Under the pieces are notes generated by a model. The model did not search any database. It saw nothing but the letters and a program-made list of their open reading frames with translations, and was not told the DNA's origin. The translations under genes and the position numbers were made by a program. From NCBI GenBank assembly GCA_026214975.1, contig JAOBSW010000928.1:142774-206773 (forward strand): a stretch of DNA of 64,000 nucleotides, written 5' to 3'. This document shows, piece after piece, positions 32,637 to 43,216 of this stretch (the stretch's first letter is position 1; every line of letters begins with the position of its first letter). Source of the DNA: Gentiana macrophylla. Taxonomy: Eukaryota > Streptophyta > Magnoliopsida > Gentianales > Gentianaceae.

Positions 32637-34080
32637 TGATAAGTTCCAAAAAAAGTCGAATAATTCTAGATGTTTTGGACTCAATTTGGTGCCATATGTT
32701 GTTATTTTGCGATGTTTTTATCCTTTTTGGGCTAGATTATGCGGATGATTGAATTATTACAGGATGATTCAAGATTAGAAGAAAATGCCCAAGAAGCGGA
32801 GCTAAAGTGGAAGAATTCAAAATTCAGCCTCTGTCACACACCTGTGGTGTGACGGTTTTTTAAATCGATCCCGCCAACGAAATGTTCGATTGGTGAAGCT
32901 TTTCCAACGTGATTTCCCTTGAAGCTGGCGTGAATTACATGGAAAAGAGGAGCCCACACACTAGAAGAGTCCAAGATTGATAGATATTTGATTTTTAAAG
33001 ATTTTCTTGATTAAATTAATTATGGAAACTTATTATATGATGTAATTATCCCTTTTTTTTATTCTTAAAAAGTCATACAATTGAGGAGACACGCCTCCAA
33101 CCTCAGTTTTTTTAGTCGACATTTTCCCTTCTTCATCATCATCTTCTCCCATCCCCAAGAACAAGGATTTTTAGGTTCAAGAAATTCAAGAAGAAGTTTT
33201 TTCGAGGTTTGATTATTTTATGCAATACTTTGACGGTTTATTTTCTCTCTTTTCTCCTTTTCTTCATTTATTTATTTTTCTTGTCAAAGTATGTATTCTA
33301 TGATTGAATCTTGGAATTTTGATATGGGAACGTGAGTAGATATCGCTTTCTAGGATTAGGAGGAACCCGGATATGAATATATGATGTAAAACCCGATCTT
33401 TCCTTGTTTTATGAATTTGATTCTTATAAATTGATTCTTGTGTGCTATTCTTGTTTTATTGTTGAAATTAATAGCCTGAGAGGGTGAATAATCGCAATTT
33501 TACGTAGAGAAATTATTCGATTAATTAGTGACCTAAAAAGTACTACTTAATTGATACCTTAGAAACAAGAATTGAATCTGTGGTTTTATTGGAATGAAAA
33601 TTTGGTAAAAACCTAGATGGCATGAAATTATGGTTCTTTAAGGGATCTAAATTCATTCTTCATTGTGGGAAACCGGTGTAGTTTGAGTCTAGGTACAATC
33701 ATGAAAATAATTTGAAAGAATATTTTTGTGATAAAATTTGATAATTGTCATTATAAGTGTAAAATTCAGATCTTGGGGAACGTTATTGGTAAGTCATATA
33801 GTAATTCCGTGGTGACTCCGAAATCCTAGAAATGCATTTAAATTGGATCTTTACCTAAATCTTGAAGTTCTTGGTTCATAGTTATATTTTCTTTATTTTA
33901 TTTAATTTTAGGATTCGTAGATAAAACCTCCAAGATTTTGATTTGTCTAGCTAATATAAATCGGGAATTGTTTGGTGATTGACTACAAGTCCTCGTGGAT
34001 CGACATCCTAAGTACTACTCGATAAGCCGTGGCGCTATGCGGTAGCATTTAGTGATTATCTCGTTGAAAATCACGCATCA
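32637..34080 (+). repeat. LTR of the nested Athila-like element
   Basis: It starts TGATAAGTTCCAAAA right after a purine tract and ends GAAAATCACGCATCA, after which the Copia RT sequence resumes. Near the end, CAAGTCCTCGTGGATCGACA followed by CTACTCGATAAGCC is typical of the 3' part of plant Ty3/gypsy LTRs. Boundaries rest on TG...CA and on the resumption of Copia homology. Confidence 0.65.
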
Positions 34081-35327
34081 TCCGCTATCTAAACGTTGGG
34101 ATATCGTGCGGTTGGATGTTAAGAACGCATTCTTACATGACGATTTGATGGAGGAGGTATATATGCACCACCTTTATGGGTTTCGTGACTCGCTCATCCC
34201 GATTATGTGTGTCGCTTACTTAAAGTCTCTTTACGGCTTGAAGCAGGCCCCGGCGTGGTATAAACGGTTCGGCCGACTACGTGTCGCCCATTGTGTTCAC
34301 GAACAAAGATTTGTGACACGCCACCGCTTATTTACCGGCATGGATCGATATGGCGTACTCTTGCTCTACGTGGATGATATTATCTTAGCCACTTCCTCTC
34401 TAGCACACTTCGCACGGCTCATTGGCGCCTCACATTTCGGAGTTCTCTATGAAGGATTTGGGTCCTTTGCATTATTTTCTCGGAATTCGCGTCGCCCGCC
34501 ATCCGGATGGTCTATTTTTATCCTAGAGAAAATATGCTCGTGAGATTGTTGATCGCGCAGGTATGAGTAATTGTAAGCCCGCTTACTCCAGTTGATACTA
34601 AGGGCAAGCTTAGTGCTTCGTCTAGCCCTCCAGTTGAGGATCCCACTCTCTACCGCAGTCTTGCCGGGCTTTGCAGTATCTCACCTTTACGCGCCCGGAT
34701 ATCTCATATGCAGTACAGCAGATATGTCTTCACATGCATGACCCTAGGGTTGAGCATATGCAGGCTTTGAAACGCATCATTCGCTATATTCAGGGCACTC
34801 TCCATTTTGGCCTCCACCTTTATTCGTTGCCTGTGACGAATCTTGTCGCTTATACAGATGCAGATTGGGCCGGGTGTCCAGATACACGCCGTTCGACGTC
34901 TGGGTACTGTGTGTTTTTGGGTGATAACTTGATCTCCTGGTCGTCTAAACGGCAACCCACTTTGTCCCGATCGAGTGCCGAGGCCGAGTACCGGGGAGTG
35001 GCAAACGTTGTTTCGGAGTCATGTTGGTTGCGTAATTTACTCCTCGAGCTTCATTGTCCGGTCACACGGGCCACGTTTGTGTATTGTGATAATATTAGTG
35101 CCGTTTATCTCTCCGGCAATCCGGTCCAACATCAACGCACCAAGCATGTCGAGATGGATATTCATTTTGTGCGTGATAAGGTTGCACGGGGAGAGGTCCG
35201 TGTTCATCATGTCCCTTCACGATATCAGCTTGCCGACATTTTTACGAAGGGGCTTCCACTCGTTCTGTTTGAAGAATTTCGCACCAGTCTCAGCATTCGA
35301 GAACCTCCCGCTTCGACTGAGGGGGTG
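34081..35327 (+). pseudogene. Copia reverse transcriptase and RNase H, broken
   Basis: From 34085 the RT palm is readable: RWDIVRLDVKNAFLHDDLME, EVYMHHLYGF, SLYGLKQAP-AWYKRF and LLLYVDDIIL (catalytic YVDD near 34368). The usual APRAWY has lost the arginine codon. Between YKRF and LLLYVDD the expected ADYV...F.NK sequence is in another frame. One base is extra near 34582 and one G is missing in the run near 34667 (SLAG-LQYLTFTRPDISYAVQ). RNase H follows in one open frame, 34671-35330: AYTDADWAGCPDTRRSTSGY, LSRSSAEAEYRGVA, VYCDNISAVYLS and TKHVEMDIHFVRDKV, with D, E, D catalytic residues intact. The RT N-terminal part was lost with the nested insertion. Confidence 0.88.
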
Positions 35328-35526
35328 TGATAGAATATATTGTAATTAATATAATTAATGTAATATATTCTAGAATATTTTGTAATTAGTTAGGATATAT
35401 GACTTGATATATTTTGTAATTAGTTAGGATATATGGTTTGATATTCAGTTAAGATACTCAGTAGATATTGTAACCTATAAATGTAATGTTTACCGATTAA
35501 TGAAAGGTACGGAAAACATTCTTTCA
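35328..35526 (+). repeat. Copia 3' LTR
   Basis: 199 bases, differing from the 5' LTR at two positions (GTTAGG/GTTAGT and ATGGTT/ATGATT). It follows the polypurine-like GACTGAGGGGGTG. Confidence 0.95.
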
Positions 35527-35531
35527 GGCAT

Positions 35532-36240
35532 CTGATTAATCAATTCCTTTGATGATAAACTGAATGTAGTTGTTCAAGAAGATAAATTGTATTCATCCAT
35601 ACCAGTAATTTGATTGCTTCATTCTTATTAATAACAGGATGTGATCTCATTTTTGGTGGGGAAAACAACTTTTCCTTGTGCTTGATCGCTTTACAGGTTC
35701 TATGCATACATAATTCTTTTTTGGCTTTTGAGGTTTGTGTTGATGCTTATTAAGGTAGAGAATCGCATTGGATGCGTATCGTGCTGCTAATTTCTTGCAA
35801 AATTCTGTCTCGTAAATTTGATGTAAGCGTATGGTTAGGGGCTGCAAATTGTGTCAAGACCAATTTGAAAGTTTTAGAAATTGAATTTCGCTTATTTTCT
35901 GTACAATGCTACTAACATTTCATTAGTTAGTAGTAAGAATGGAAACTTGTTTCAGTCTGCTTCAAGGGGCCTGCTATTTTCTTGCTCCCATTTTCTGTGT
36001 AATTTCATGCTCCATATATCATCTATATTTGTACTTGGTTTTCATTGAGCCAATTGTACTTACTCTTCAAGATGCTGCAAGAACAAATCTTTCGGAAAAT
36101 CAACAGTACAGTCAAATGATGATAACAATGGTGGCCTTCCTTTTACATCCATTCTACTAATTGCTATCCCTATCATCATTGTCATCTTGCCAAGAAATGC
36201 AAGATGATGTTTTATTTTTTTCCTTTTTTTTTTTTGGAGT
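35532..36240 (+). other. Intergenic DNA with a possible membrane-tail exon
   Basis: Frame reading near 36075-36205 gives AARTNLSENQQYS and, one base shifted, NDDNNGGLPFTSILLIAIPI and IIVILPRNAR-stop. A glycine-led hydrophobic tail of this sort could be the C-terminal anchor of an unidentified protein with one lost base. No upstream exon or family was recognised. The rest shows nothing coding. Confidence 0.25.
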
Positions 36241-36419
36241 AATGATCCGGACACAACCGTTGTGACACAACGAGTGTCACATCATGTATCGACACCGTGG
36301 ATCATGATGTTATAATGATCAATTAGTTTAACATGAATCACTTTGAAACAAAGAAAGAAAAGCTATACGTTGATGGTGGGTTTGTGTATGATTTGGAATA
36401 AAATTGATGCGGTGATATT

Positions 36420-38410
36420 GATGTCACTGCATTTACAGTTAGAGAATTGATGCAGTGACATAGATGTCACTACATATGTCACTGCATACACAATTTACAA
36501 AGTTTTTGTTATTGCAATTTGGGTGTTGATGTCACTTCATAAAATGTTGGTGTTATTGTGTGTCACTGCATAAGGTGTCATTTCATAAAACGAGATATCA
36601 GAATAAAGAGGACGAAATAATATGAATTATAGTGAAAGAATTATGTTGATAGGAGTTTTATATCAAAAGATATAGCCGTTTGAAGTTGAATCTGCCTATG
36701 GCTTAGATTAACCTAAGTTAAATGAAGCCTCAATCTTTCTGCTGCTTACAAACTACAATATGAAACCTCCTGCACCTTAAAGTTCATAAGACGAAAAGAG
36801 ATTTTTTAAAGTACTTAGACTCACTTTTGGAAGACCCTGTGTTATATCACCTGATCTCGATTTTTCATATATAAATGTAACTAATGTGTCTCCTTCGTAA
36901 AAAATTTCCCCATAAAAAGGAATTCCGTAATCATGATATTTAAAAACATATCTTAATTTATCCAAATCTATAAAGAAAAATAATCGATTTTCTGAAATTA
37001 ATTCGGAAAAATATCAAATGAGATATCAAAATAAAGAGGATGAAAAAATATGCATTAGGGGTGAAATAATTATGTTGATCGGAGTTTTATATCAAAAATA
37101 TAGCCGCTTGAATTCGAATTTATAAAGAAAAAATCGATTTTTCAAATTAAGTCGAAAAATATCAAATGTCATCGTGGTGTCGCTTCATCTCGGTGTCCCA
37201 TCATCAAATGTCATCAGATCGGGGTGGTCATCGATATATGATTGCCGATGTCATCGCATAAAATGTTGATGTCATCGCGATATCCGATTGCCGATGTCAT
37301 CGCGATAAATTATTGATATCACGATATGTGATTGCCGATGTCATCGCGATAAAATGTTGATATCACTACATATATGATTGCCGATATCACTGCATAAAAA
37401 TATGAATTAAGGTGAAAGATTTATGTTGATCATAGTTTTATACCAAAAGATATAGCCATTTGAAGTCGATGTTATGAAGAAAAGAAATCGATTTTATGAA
37501 ATTAAGTTGGAAAATATCAAATGTCATCACGGTGTTGCTTTATCAAATGTCATTGCATCCCGGTGATCACTGCATCCTGATGGTCTCTGCATCGCGGTGT
37601 CTCTACATCGGGGGTGGCCACTTTATCGCGGTGTAACTTCATCGCGATGTCTCTGCATATATGATTGCCGATGTCACTACATAAATTGTTGATGTCATTC
37701 ATATATGATTGCTGATGTCCTGCATAAAATATTGATGTCATTGCATATCTGATAGCGGATGTCAGTGCATAAATTGTTGATGTCACGCATATATGATTGC
37801 CGATGTCACTGCATAAAATGTTGATGTCACGCATATGTGATTGCCGATGTCACTGCATAAAATGTTGATATCACTGCATATATGATTGCCGATGTCACTG
37901 CATAAAAATATGAATTAAGGTGCAAATTTTATGTTGATCATAGTTTTATATCAAAAGATATAGCCATTTGAAGTCGATTTTATGAAGAAAAGAAATCGAT
38001 TTTATGAAATTAAGTCGGAAAAATATCAAATGTCATCACGATGTTGCTTTATCAAATGTCATTTGCATCCCCTGATCATCATCGATCTCTAATGGTCTCT
38101 CGTGATCGCGGTGTCTCTCAGATCGTGGGTGGCACTTCATCGCGGTGTCACTTCATCGCGATGTCGCTGCATATATGATTAATTGCCGATGTCACTACAT
38201 AAATTGTTGATGTCATTCATATATGATTGCTGATGTCACTGCATAAAATGTTGATGTCATCTGATATCTCGATTGCCGATGTCATCATGATAAATTGTTG
38301 AGTCACGATATATGATTGCCGATGCCATCAGATATATGATTGTCAATGATCGGAGTGGTCACTACATCGCGGTGGTCAACGACGCGTGGTCACTACATCG
38401 CGGTGCACAA
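36420..38410. repeat. Minisatellite array built on GATGTCACTGCATA
   Basis: Dozens of short units such as TGATGTCACTGCATAAAATG, TTGATGTCAC and ATATATGATTGCCGATGTCA alternate, forming a pattern of roughly 40-50 bases. A longer block of about 130 bases (ATGTTGATC..AGTTTTATATC, AAAAGATATAGCC.TTTGAAG and GAAATCGATTTT.TGAAATTA) recurs at about 36643, 37071, 37421 and 37931, giving a higher-order repeat of about 350-510 bases. No credible gene lies inside. Confidence 0.85.
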
Positions 38411-38770
38411 TGATCACGGTGATTAATGGAAAAAAGGAAAAAAATAATTTCACCGTCCAGAAAAAAAAAAACCAAAAAAACATACAAACTCTGTCAACGT
38501 CCTGGAAGAAGGAAAAAAAAAAAAAAAACTACCAAACAAAACACCTACAGCGTCACATTCAAATAAAAAAATAAAATAAAAACATTCTGCGTGTGCGCCC
38601 CCTTTTTGTATTTTTTTTTCTTTATTAAACGTATTTTGGTCTCTATCTAATTTGTGTCCTTATAACTAAGTGTTTGTTTTGAGTGTTCTTTTTACCTAAT
38701 TAAGTTCAATATGTGTCCTTTTAGATAATTGTCCCTTAATAATATATGTTTTTTAAATCTTTAATTTGTG
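38411..38770. other. A-rich intergenic DNA
   Basis: A runs broken by CCAAACA words, then T-rich DNA. No gene seen. Confidence 0.4.
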
Positions 38771-38870
38771 TTGTGTATTTTGTATTCTCTCATTTATTTT
38801 TCAAAGGTTCCTTAATGGATTCGAATAAGGTTATCCCGGTCACTGTTACTTAAATTACGCTTTTGAAGTA
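38771..38870 (+). pseudogene. Orphan 3'-flank of a lost family member
   Basis: TGTATTTTGTATTCTCTCATTTATTTTTCAAAGGTT..TTAATGGATT and GGTTATCCCGGTCACTGTTA (split here) align with the 3' flanks of copies D (41198-41290) and E (44515-44580): TGTATTATGTATTCTCTCGTTTATTTAATTTTCCA and AAAGTTATACCGGTTACAAATGTT. No coding part remains upstream, where the minisatellite lies. It indicates an eighth family locus that has been deleted. Confidence 0.5.
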
Positions 38871-39026
38871 TTGATTTCAATTTATTCACGAAAATTCATG
38901 TGTTTTATTAAATAAAAAATTACACTTTATAGTTTATTTTTGAGAAGCATACTAAATTTTATTTATATCAACTAAGTCTGCAGAAACACATAAAACGAAC
39001 GCGTCATTTGGAGGTTGAGAGCCCCA

Positions 39027-39187
39027 AGACACTACACCATGACTAATGAGACCAAGTCTAGTAAATGCATCGGAACATTTCCACCCGCCTAACAAAAGAA
39101 AACCGCATGTATACCATGACTAATGAGACCAAGTCTACATAATAAATGCATCGGAACATTTCCGGCCCGTCTAAAAAAAGAAAACTT
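39027..39187. repeat. Tandem duplication, about 80 bp
   Basis: ACCATGACTAATGAGACCAA followed by GTCTA, AAATGCATCGGAACATTTCC and AAAAGAAAAC occurs at 39035 and 39114. The copies differ by small indels. Confidence 0.8.
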
Positions 39188-39189
39188 CA

Positions 39190-39850
39190 CAGAAGTAAAC
39201 CGAGCCGTCTCAGACAGGCAGACCTCCTGCAATCACCCCATGGGAGAGTCATCGTCCTCCACACACAAATTAAAGCATTTTCACGCAAGTCAAACAATCA
39301 CTTTCCACAATTAATCAACCGCATTAAGCCCATACGTTGACCCTCCACAAGCGCTAAAAGAATGGCCCGCATCTTCACTATAACAACTTCAATACCATGG
39401 TCAAGATGAAAAAAGTAAGCTGCAAGGATGACACCCGGATGGTCCCAAAAGATCAAACCTACCCCGAGCCGATGGGTGGTGATCAAGCATCCACATTGCA
39501 CTTGACCACCCCTCCCCGGAACCTACCACCGAGCCGCTTAACGGTGGCCCCTGGAAGGGCGGAACATTTGCCAAGCATCCTTTTACTCACGTGCAACACT
39601 AACAACATGTAGACCAGACCCGGGAAACGTAGAAAACATTGCACTACATCTCGCATTTCAGATATACCACATCACCCAAATAAAATCCACGACACCCTCC
39701 TTCGCCATCCGCTGAGAGAAAAAAATCCCTGAAATCCGTCGCTATAACTGCTCTCGCCGTGTCAGCAAAGTGAGTCAACTTCCAAACCCGAGCCGCTACC
39801 TCACGCTGGAAAAATTGTTCTAGGACACGCGCGTCCCTATGTTATCAATG
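39190..39850 (-). pseudogene. LINE-type RNase H (RVT_3) relic
   Basis: The minus strand around 39510-39300 reads VKCNVDA, then GLIFWDHPGVILAAYFFHLD, VKMRAILLALVEGQRMGLMR. This fits the plant LINE-associated RNase H domain, which starts P.PG..KCNVDAA and continues G.G.V.RD..G..LA and AEA.AL..GL..A. A degenerate C-terminal piece (GGWKCSDAFT) recalls the usual GN.CADALA. Stops and shifts abound. The upstream part (39600-39850) was duplicated with family copy D and reappears at 42690-43050. Confidence 0.6.
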
Positions 39851-40154
39851 GACCCTAAAAATATGGATTTTGGAGGGTCCGTGGCTTTATTAGCCTGTGC
39901 CCAGGGACGCCCATAGGGATAGATTATTGATAAATGTTTACGTAGACGATTTTAGACATTGTAATAATATAATATATAAAATTTAGTACAGATAGAGATC
40001 AATATACCCGGACTTATTACAGCAAGACATCAATACATTGAATTTGAAAATTTACTTACTCCACCCGATAACTAACTACTATCTTCCTACCTTAACAAGG
40101 TTTTACTCATATTTTCCTATCTATCTTCCTAACAAGGTTTTACACATATTTTCT

Positions 40155-40217
40155 TCCCCTCCATTTATATATATATGTACGCCTGACTACAGATACTAAA
40201 GCCTTTGCGTGATTTTG
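40155..40217 (+). promoter_or_regulatory. Shared promoter block, copy D
   Basis: CCATTTATATATATATGTACG is followed by GACTACAGATACTAAAGCCT and TTGCGTGATTTTG. Copy E has the same block; B and C have partial matches. The distance to the ATG (40287) is about 75 bases. Confidence 0.65.
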
Positions 40218-40286
40218 TTATTTTTATTATTATTTTTCCGCAGAATATTATTTTCTCAATCGAACTGGATCACCGTACCGTACGTG

Positions 40287-41153
40287 ATGGCTGACCTAGA
40301 GGCGACTAACAACGAAGCCTCCTCGTGTAATTTGTTGGGAGGAGCTTTAACCATGCTTATGGTGATGGGGGGATTTTTTGTATTTGGCCTGGCATCATCA
40401 GATTGTCAAGGCTATAATAATTCAGCTATTGCGGTTTTGCTTCTTATGTTTTTTTCGGCTTTTGTTCTTCACATACTTGCCCTAATTGGTTTTCTTGGTA
40501 TCTCTAGAGAAGCCAAGGATAATCCTAAGTTTATTGCAAAAAGTTGTATAAGCTATGCTGTTTTATCATCATCGGATATGTTGTTACCTATAAACTTTTT
40601 TCTCCCGACCCTTGGTGAGTGTTCACCTTACCTCCCTCGAATCCAAATTCAATCCGCAACATATACTAAGAACGATCCGCCAATTATACAGTGGATCCGA
40701 GTTTGGAAATGCTCGCCTCGAATCCCGACAAGAGCATAACTATTTCTTACCAAGATTATGAGCACTTATCATTGGTCATATCGGTGATGAAGGCATCGTT
40801 CCTACCAAGATGATAGGAATGTCGGATCGCTTCCGACAAGATCCGGGAACTCAAGACCCCTTAATTGTCAAGGTGGAGGGATGGTGGGTTGTTCGCGTAT
40901 AGTCGACCTGCATCACAATCACATGGGAGACATTATGGGGAATTTCACTGTCAATTTGTATTTTAAAATCTACTGCATATGGTCGTATAATAAAATAATT
41001 TTAGGTAAAAAAAGAAAGAAGGTGGAGTTTGAATGTGATGATTTGAAGATGAGATTTTCATCGAATGCAACTCAAGCCGAAATGATGCTTCATGATGAAC
41101 CGTTATCGTGTACGGGTTATTATCTTGATAGTATGAACATGAGGATGGTCTAG
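40287..41153 (+). pseudogene. Family member D: LEA_2/NHL-like membrane protein, multiply frameshifted
   Basis: The start is ATG at 40287 (MADLEATNNEASSCNLLGGA). Helix 1 (LTMLMVMGGFFVFGLAS) and helix 2 (LLLMFFSAFVLHILALIGFL) are intact. In helix 3 a one-base loss (GTTTTATC against GTTTTTATC in copy E) changes the reading, and a two-base loss about 45 bases later restores it, so a stretch of altered residues (LSSSDMLLPIN) replaces the helix. GECSPYLPRIQIQSATYT follows in frame. A two-base gain near 40675 then shifts the frame to a stop at 40739. Further indels lie near 40760 and 40880; from 40881 the C-terminal part is readable (DIMGNFTVNLYFKIYCIWSY, FECDDLKMRFSSNATQAEMM, LSCTGYYLDS). It is a close paralog of E and clearly broken. 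Confidence 0.75.
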
Positions 41154-41645
41154 AGAAGATAGTAAGTAGTCCAATAATTTTTTTTCCACATCTTTGTGTA
41201 TTGTTTTTGTATTATGTATGCTCTCGTTTATTTAATTTTCCAAGGTTTCTTTATAGATTTGCATTAAAGTTATGCCGGTTACAAATGTTATTTTATTTTT
41301 ATTTTTGAAATCACATATCATATTGGAAAATAGCTGTACAAGGCAGAATTTACATCAAAACTCAAACATATCTACAAAATAAGACTAAGAATGCCACATT
41401 ATCTTCAACTCAAGAGCATTTGTAATCGCTTGTGATATGAGCATCACTGTCGAGGGTCTACACCTATCGCTATATTAGAATTCCATGTTGCGTCAATACA
41501 AAATGCTCATAACTAGTTCCCGGAAGAGAAATCTTCTTGTAAAAGTCGATACTGAAGACACTTATCAAGCCAATGCGGGACGTCGGGATGTTGAAAAAGG
41601 TGCCCCACCACTGATGATGTATCACTTCTTTCCACATCGTTCTCA

Positions 41646-42176
41646 CCTAGTTAAGTAGAAATTGTATTTTCAAGTCACTGTACACCCCAATATTTCACCT
41701 AGTTGGGGAATTGTATTTTCAGGTCACTGTACACCCCAATATTTCATTTCATGTAATGTCAGACTTGACATTTTTTTTAAAGTCCCGCGTCAGAATTTCA
41801 ACGGGCGCGTTCAATTTTGAACGCACTCGCATTGAATTTCAATAGGCAAAATTTGAATAGCAACGTTGGAATTTGAACAGATCCGTTCAAATTTGAACGA
41901 GTGAAATGCCAGGGATAAATTAGTTTTTATTGCATGGATAGATAAATATGCTTTTACCGCGTTCAAATTTGAACGGATCCGTTTAAATTTGAACAGATCC
42001 GTTCAAATTCCAACGTTGCTATTCCAATTTTGCCTATTGAAATTCAACGCAGGTGCGTTCAAAATTGAACGCGGCCGTTGAAATTCGACGCTGACTTTAA
42101 AAAAATGCGTCTGAACCGACCGACATAAAATATCAGGCATCTGATGACCTAAAATATAATTTCTCCCAAGTTGCAA
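41646..42176. mobile_element. Foldback element, about 0.5 kb, inserted between the duplication units
   Basis: The core 41759-42114 is an inverted repeat: left TCAGAC..CATTTTTTTTAAAGTC, GCGTTCAATTTTGAACGC, ATTTGAATAGCAACGTTGGA; right arm is the inverse with small differences. The centre holds repeats of GATCCGTTCAAATTTGAAC. The similarity extends outward to about 41697 and 42176. The left flank has a tandem pair of a 50-base unit (TCACTGTACACCCCAATATT at 41673 and 41724). Removing it joins CTCACCTAG to TTGCAATCCCTCAC, as in unit 2. Confidence 0.8.
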
Positions 42177-42378
42177 TCCCTCACCGCCGCATGCATCACG
42201 GTTTCTCTAATTAAAGTTCCCACAAATCACACAAATGTCATCACCAATGATGTTGTCGGGAGGGCTTGCCTTCTCATGAGCCAAATGAGAAATATTGGCT
42301 CGAACAGGACGCTTAATGCCCTAAATTAGCTTCCAGTCATGGGTAGAATATTTTCTGAATCAAATCAAACTCACCGAG

Positions 42379-42690
42379 ATGGCTGACCTACAGGAAACTA
42401 ACAACGACGGTTGGTGTTCGTGTATTGATTTTATGCAAAAAATTGTAAGCTTTATTATGGTGATGGGGATTTGTTATATTTGCCATGGCATCAGATTGTC
42501 AAGGCTTTAGTTCAGATATTGTGATTGTGGGTTGGATAACTTTGTTTCCTGTGGCTCTTCTTTTGCACTTTTTTGCTCTATTTATTTTGATTGGTATAAT
42601 GGTTCGTCATCTCTCTACCGCCTGGACAGACGTCAGACCCCAAATTTTTCAGGAGAATCTCCAGAGAAGCCAAGGATAATCCTAAGTCAA
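42379..42690 (+). pseudogene. Family member F: N-terminal fragment
   Basis: ATGGCTGACCTACAGGAAAC at 42379 begins MADLQETNNDGWCSC. One base is missing in a G/T run near 42465; the next frame continues FAMASDCQGFSSD, VGWITLFPVALLLHFFALFI (helix 2), MVRHLSTAWTDVRPQIF. A final shift gives ISREAKDNPK, then homology stops abruptly at 42684 where unit 2 of the segmental duplication begins. The whole C-terminal domain is absent. F was therefore cut by the duplication breakpoint. Confidence 0.7.
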
Positions 42691-43054
42691 GCATCCCTTT
42701 AATTACTCACGTGCAACACTAACGACATGTAGACCAGACCCGGGAGACGTAGACTGGCCGGCCGATATCGTCAAACACTGCACTACATCTCTCCTTTATT
42801 TCAGATATACCACATCACGCAAATAAAATCCACGACCCCCTCCTTCGCCATCCGCTGCGAGAAAAAAAATCCCTGAAATCCGTAGCTATAATTGCTCTCG
42901 CCGTGTCAGCAAAGTGAGTCAACTTCCAAACCCGAGCCGCTACCTCACGCTGGAAAAATTGTTCTAGGACACGAGCGCGCGTCCCTATGTAATCAATGGA
43001 CCCTAAAAATATGGATTTTCAAGGAGTCCTTGACTTTATTAGCCTGTGGCCAAG

Positions 43055-43216
43055 CAGTGGCGGACCCAGAAATATTTTTCAGGGGGGTCCATAATTTTTT
43101 TTTCTAAGTAGAATAATTTTTTTACGGTGTCTAAAATATTTTTTATAGGATAATGTAAAGATATTTTTTTGTTCGAGGCCCATGGGCATCCTCATAAACA
43201 CATGGGTCCGCCCCTG
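43055..43216. mobile_element. hAT-like MITE (162 bp)
   Basis: It begins CAGTGGCGGACCCAGAAA and ends CATGGGTCCGCCCCTG, imperfect inverse ends, and is flanked by an 8-bp duplication TGGCCAAG / TGCCCAAG (43047-43054 and 43217-43224). The matching position in unit 1 (GCCTGTGCCCAGGGACGCCC, about 39893) has no insertion. Ends of this form with 8-bp duplications are common in plant hAT-type MITEs. Confidence 0.85.

Larger units (their letters stand above)
29750..34080 (+). mobile_element. Athila-like element nested in the Copia element, 5' end missing
   Basis: The segment breaks Copia between integrase (ending about 29700) and RT (resuming at 34081). It contains an ORF1-like gene (29791-31027), the Athila-style motif ACATTGAGGACATTGTACGC / TTTAAGTGTGGGGAGG (31145-31185), long A-rich tracts, a purine tract AGCTTTGGGGAG (32624-32636) and one LTR (32637-34080). 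No 5' LTR or primer-binding site is found, so it is a truncated copy or the product of unequal recombination. There is no pol domain, so it was also non-autonomous. Confidence 0.7.
26466..35526 (+). mobile_element. Copia LTR retrotransposon with nested insertion
   Basis: Two 199-bp LTRs (26466-26664 and 35328-35526) differ at two positions. A perfect 5-bp duplication GGCAT flanks the element (26461-26465 and 35527-35531). A primer-binding site TGGTATCAAAGC follows the 5' LTR and a G-run (GAGGGGGTG) precedes the 3' LTR. Gag, integrase, RT and RNase H follow in the Copia order. An Athila-like element is nested at about 29750-34080, between integrase and RT, and has removed the junction. Several frames are broken. 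Confidence 0.95.
39576..41660 (+). repeat. Segmental duplication unit 1 (contains copy D)
   Basis: From AGCATCCTTTTACTCACGTG (39579) through the LINE relic, promoter block, copy D and its 3' flank to CCACATCGTTCTCACCTA (about 41645), the sequence is closely repeated at 42690-44712 around copy E. Base differences are few. Unit 2 has a hAT MITE not present in unit 1, so that insertion came after the duplication. Confidence 0.88.

Noticed and set aside
36777..36965. 62-codon minus-strand frame [14 protein letters not shown]...
   Set aside because: It lies in DNA that begins the higher-order repeat, has no family resemblance and no upstream exon; left unannotated.
36420..38410. CRISPR-like spacing of short repeats
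   Set aside because: The units are contiguous and variable, without unique spacers, and the DNA is clearly plant nuclear.
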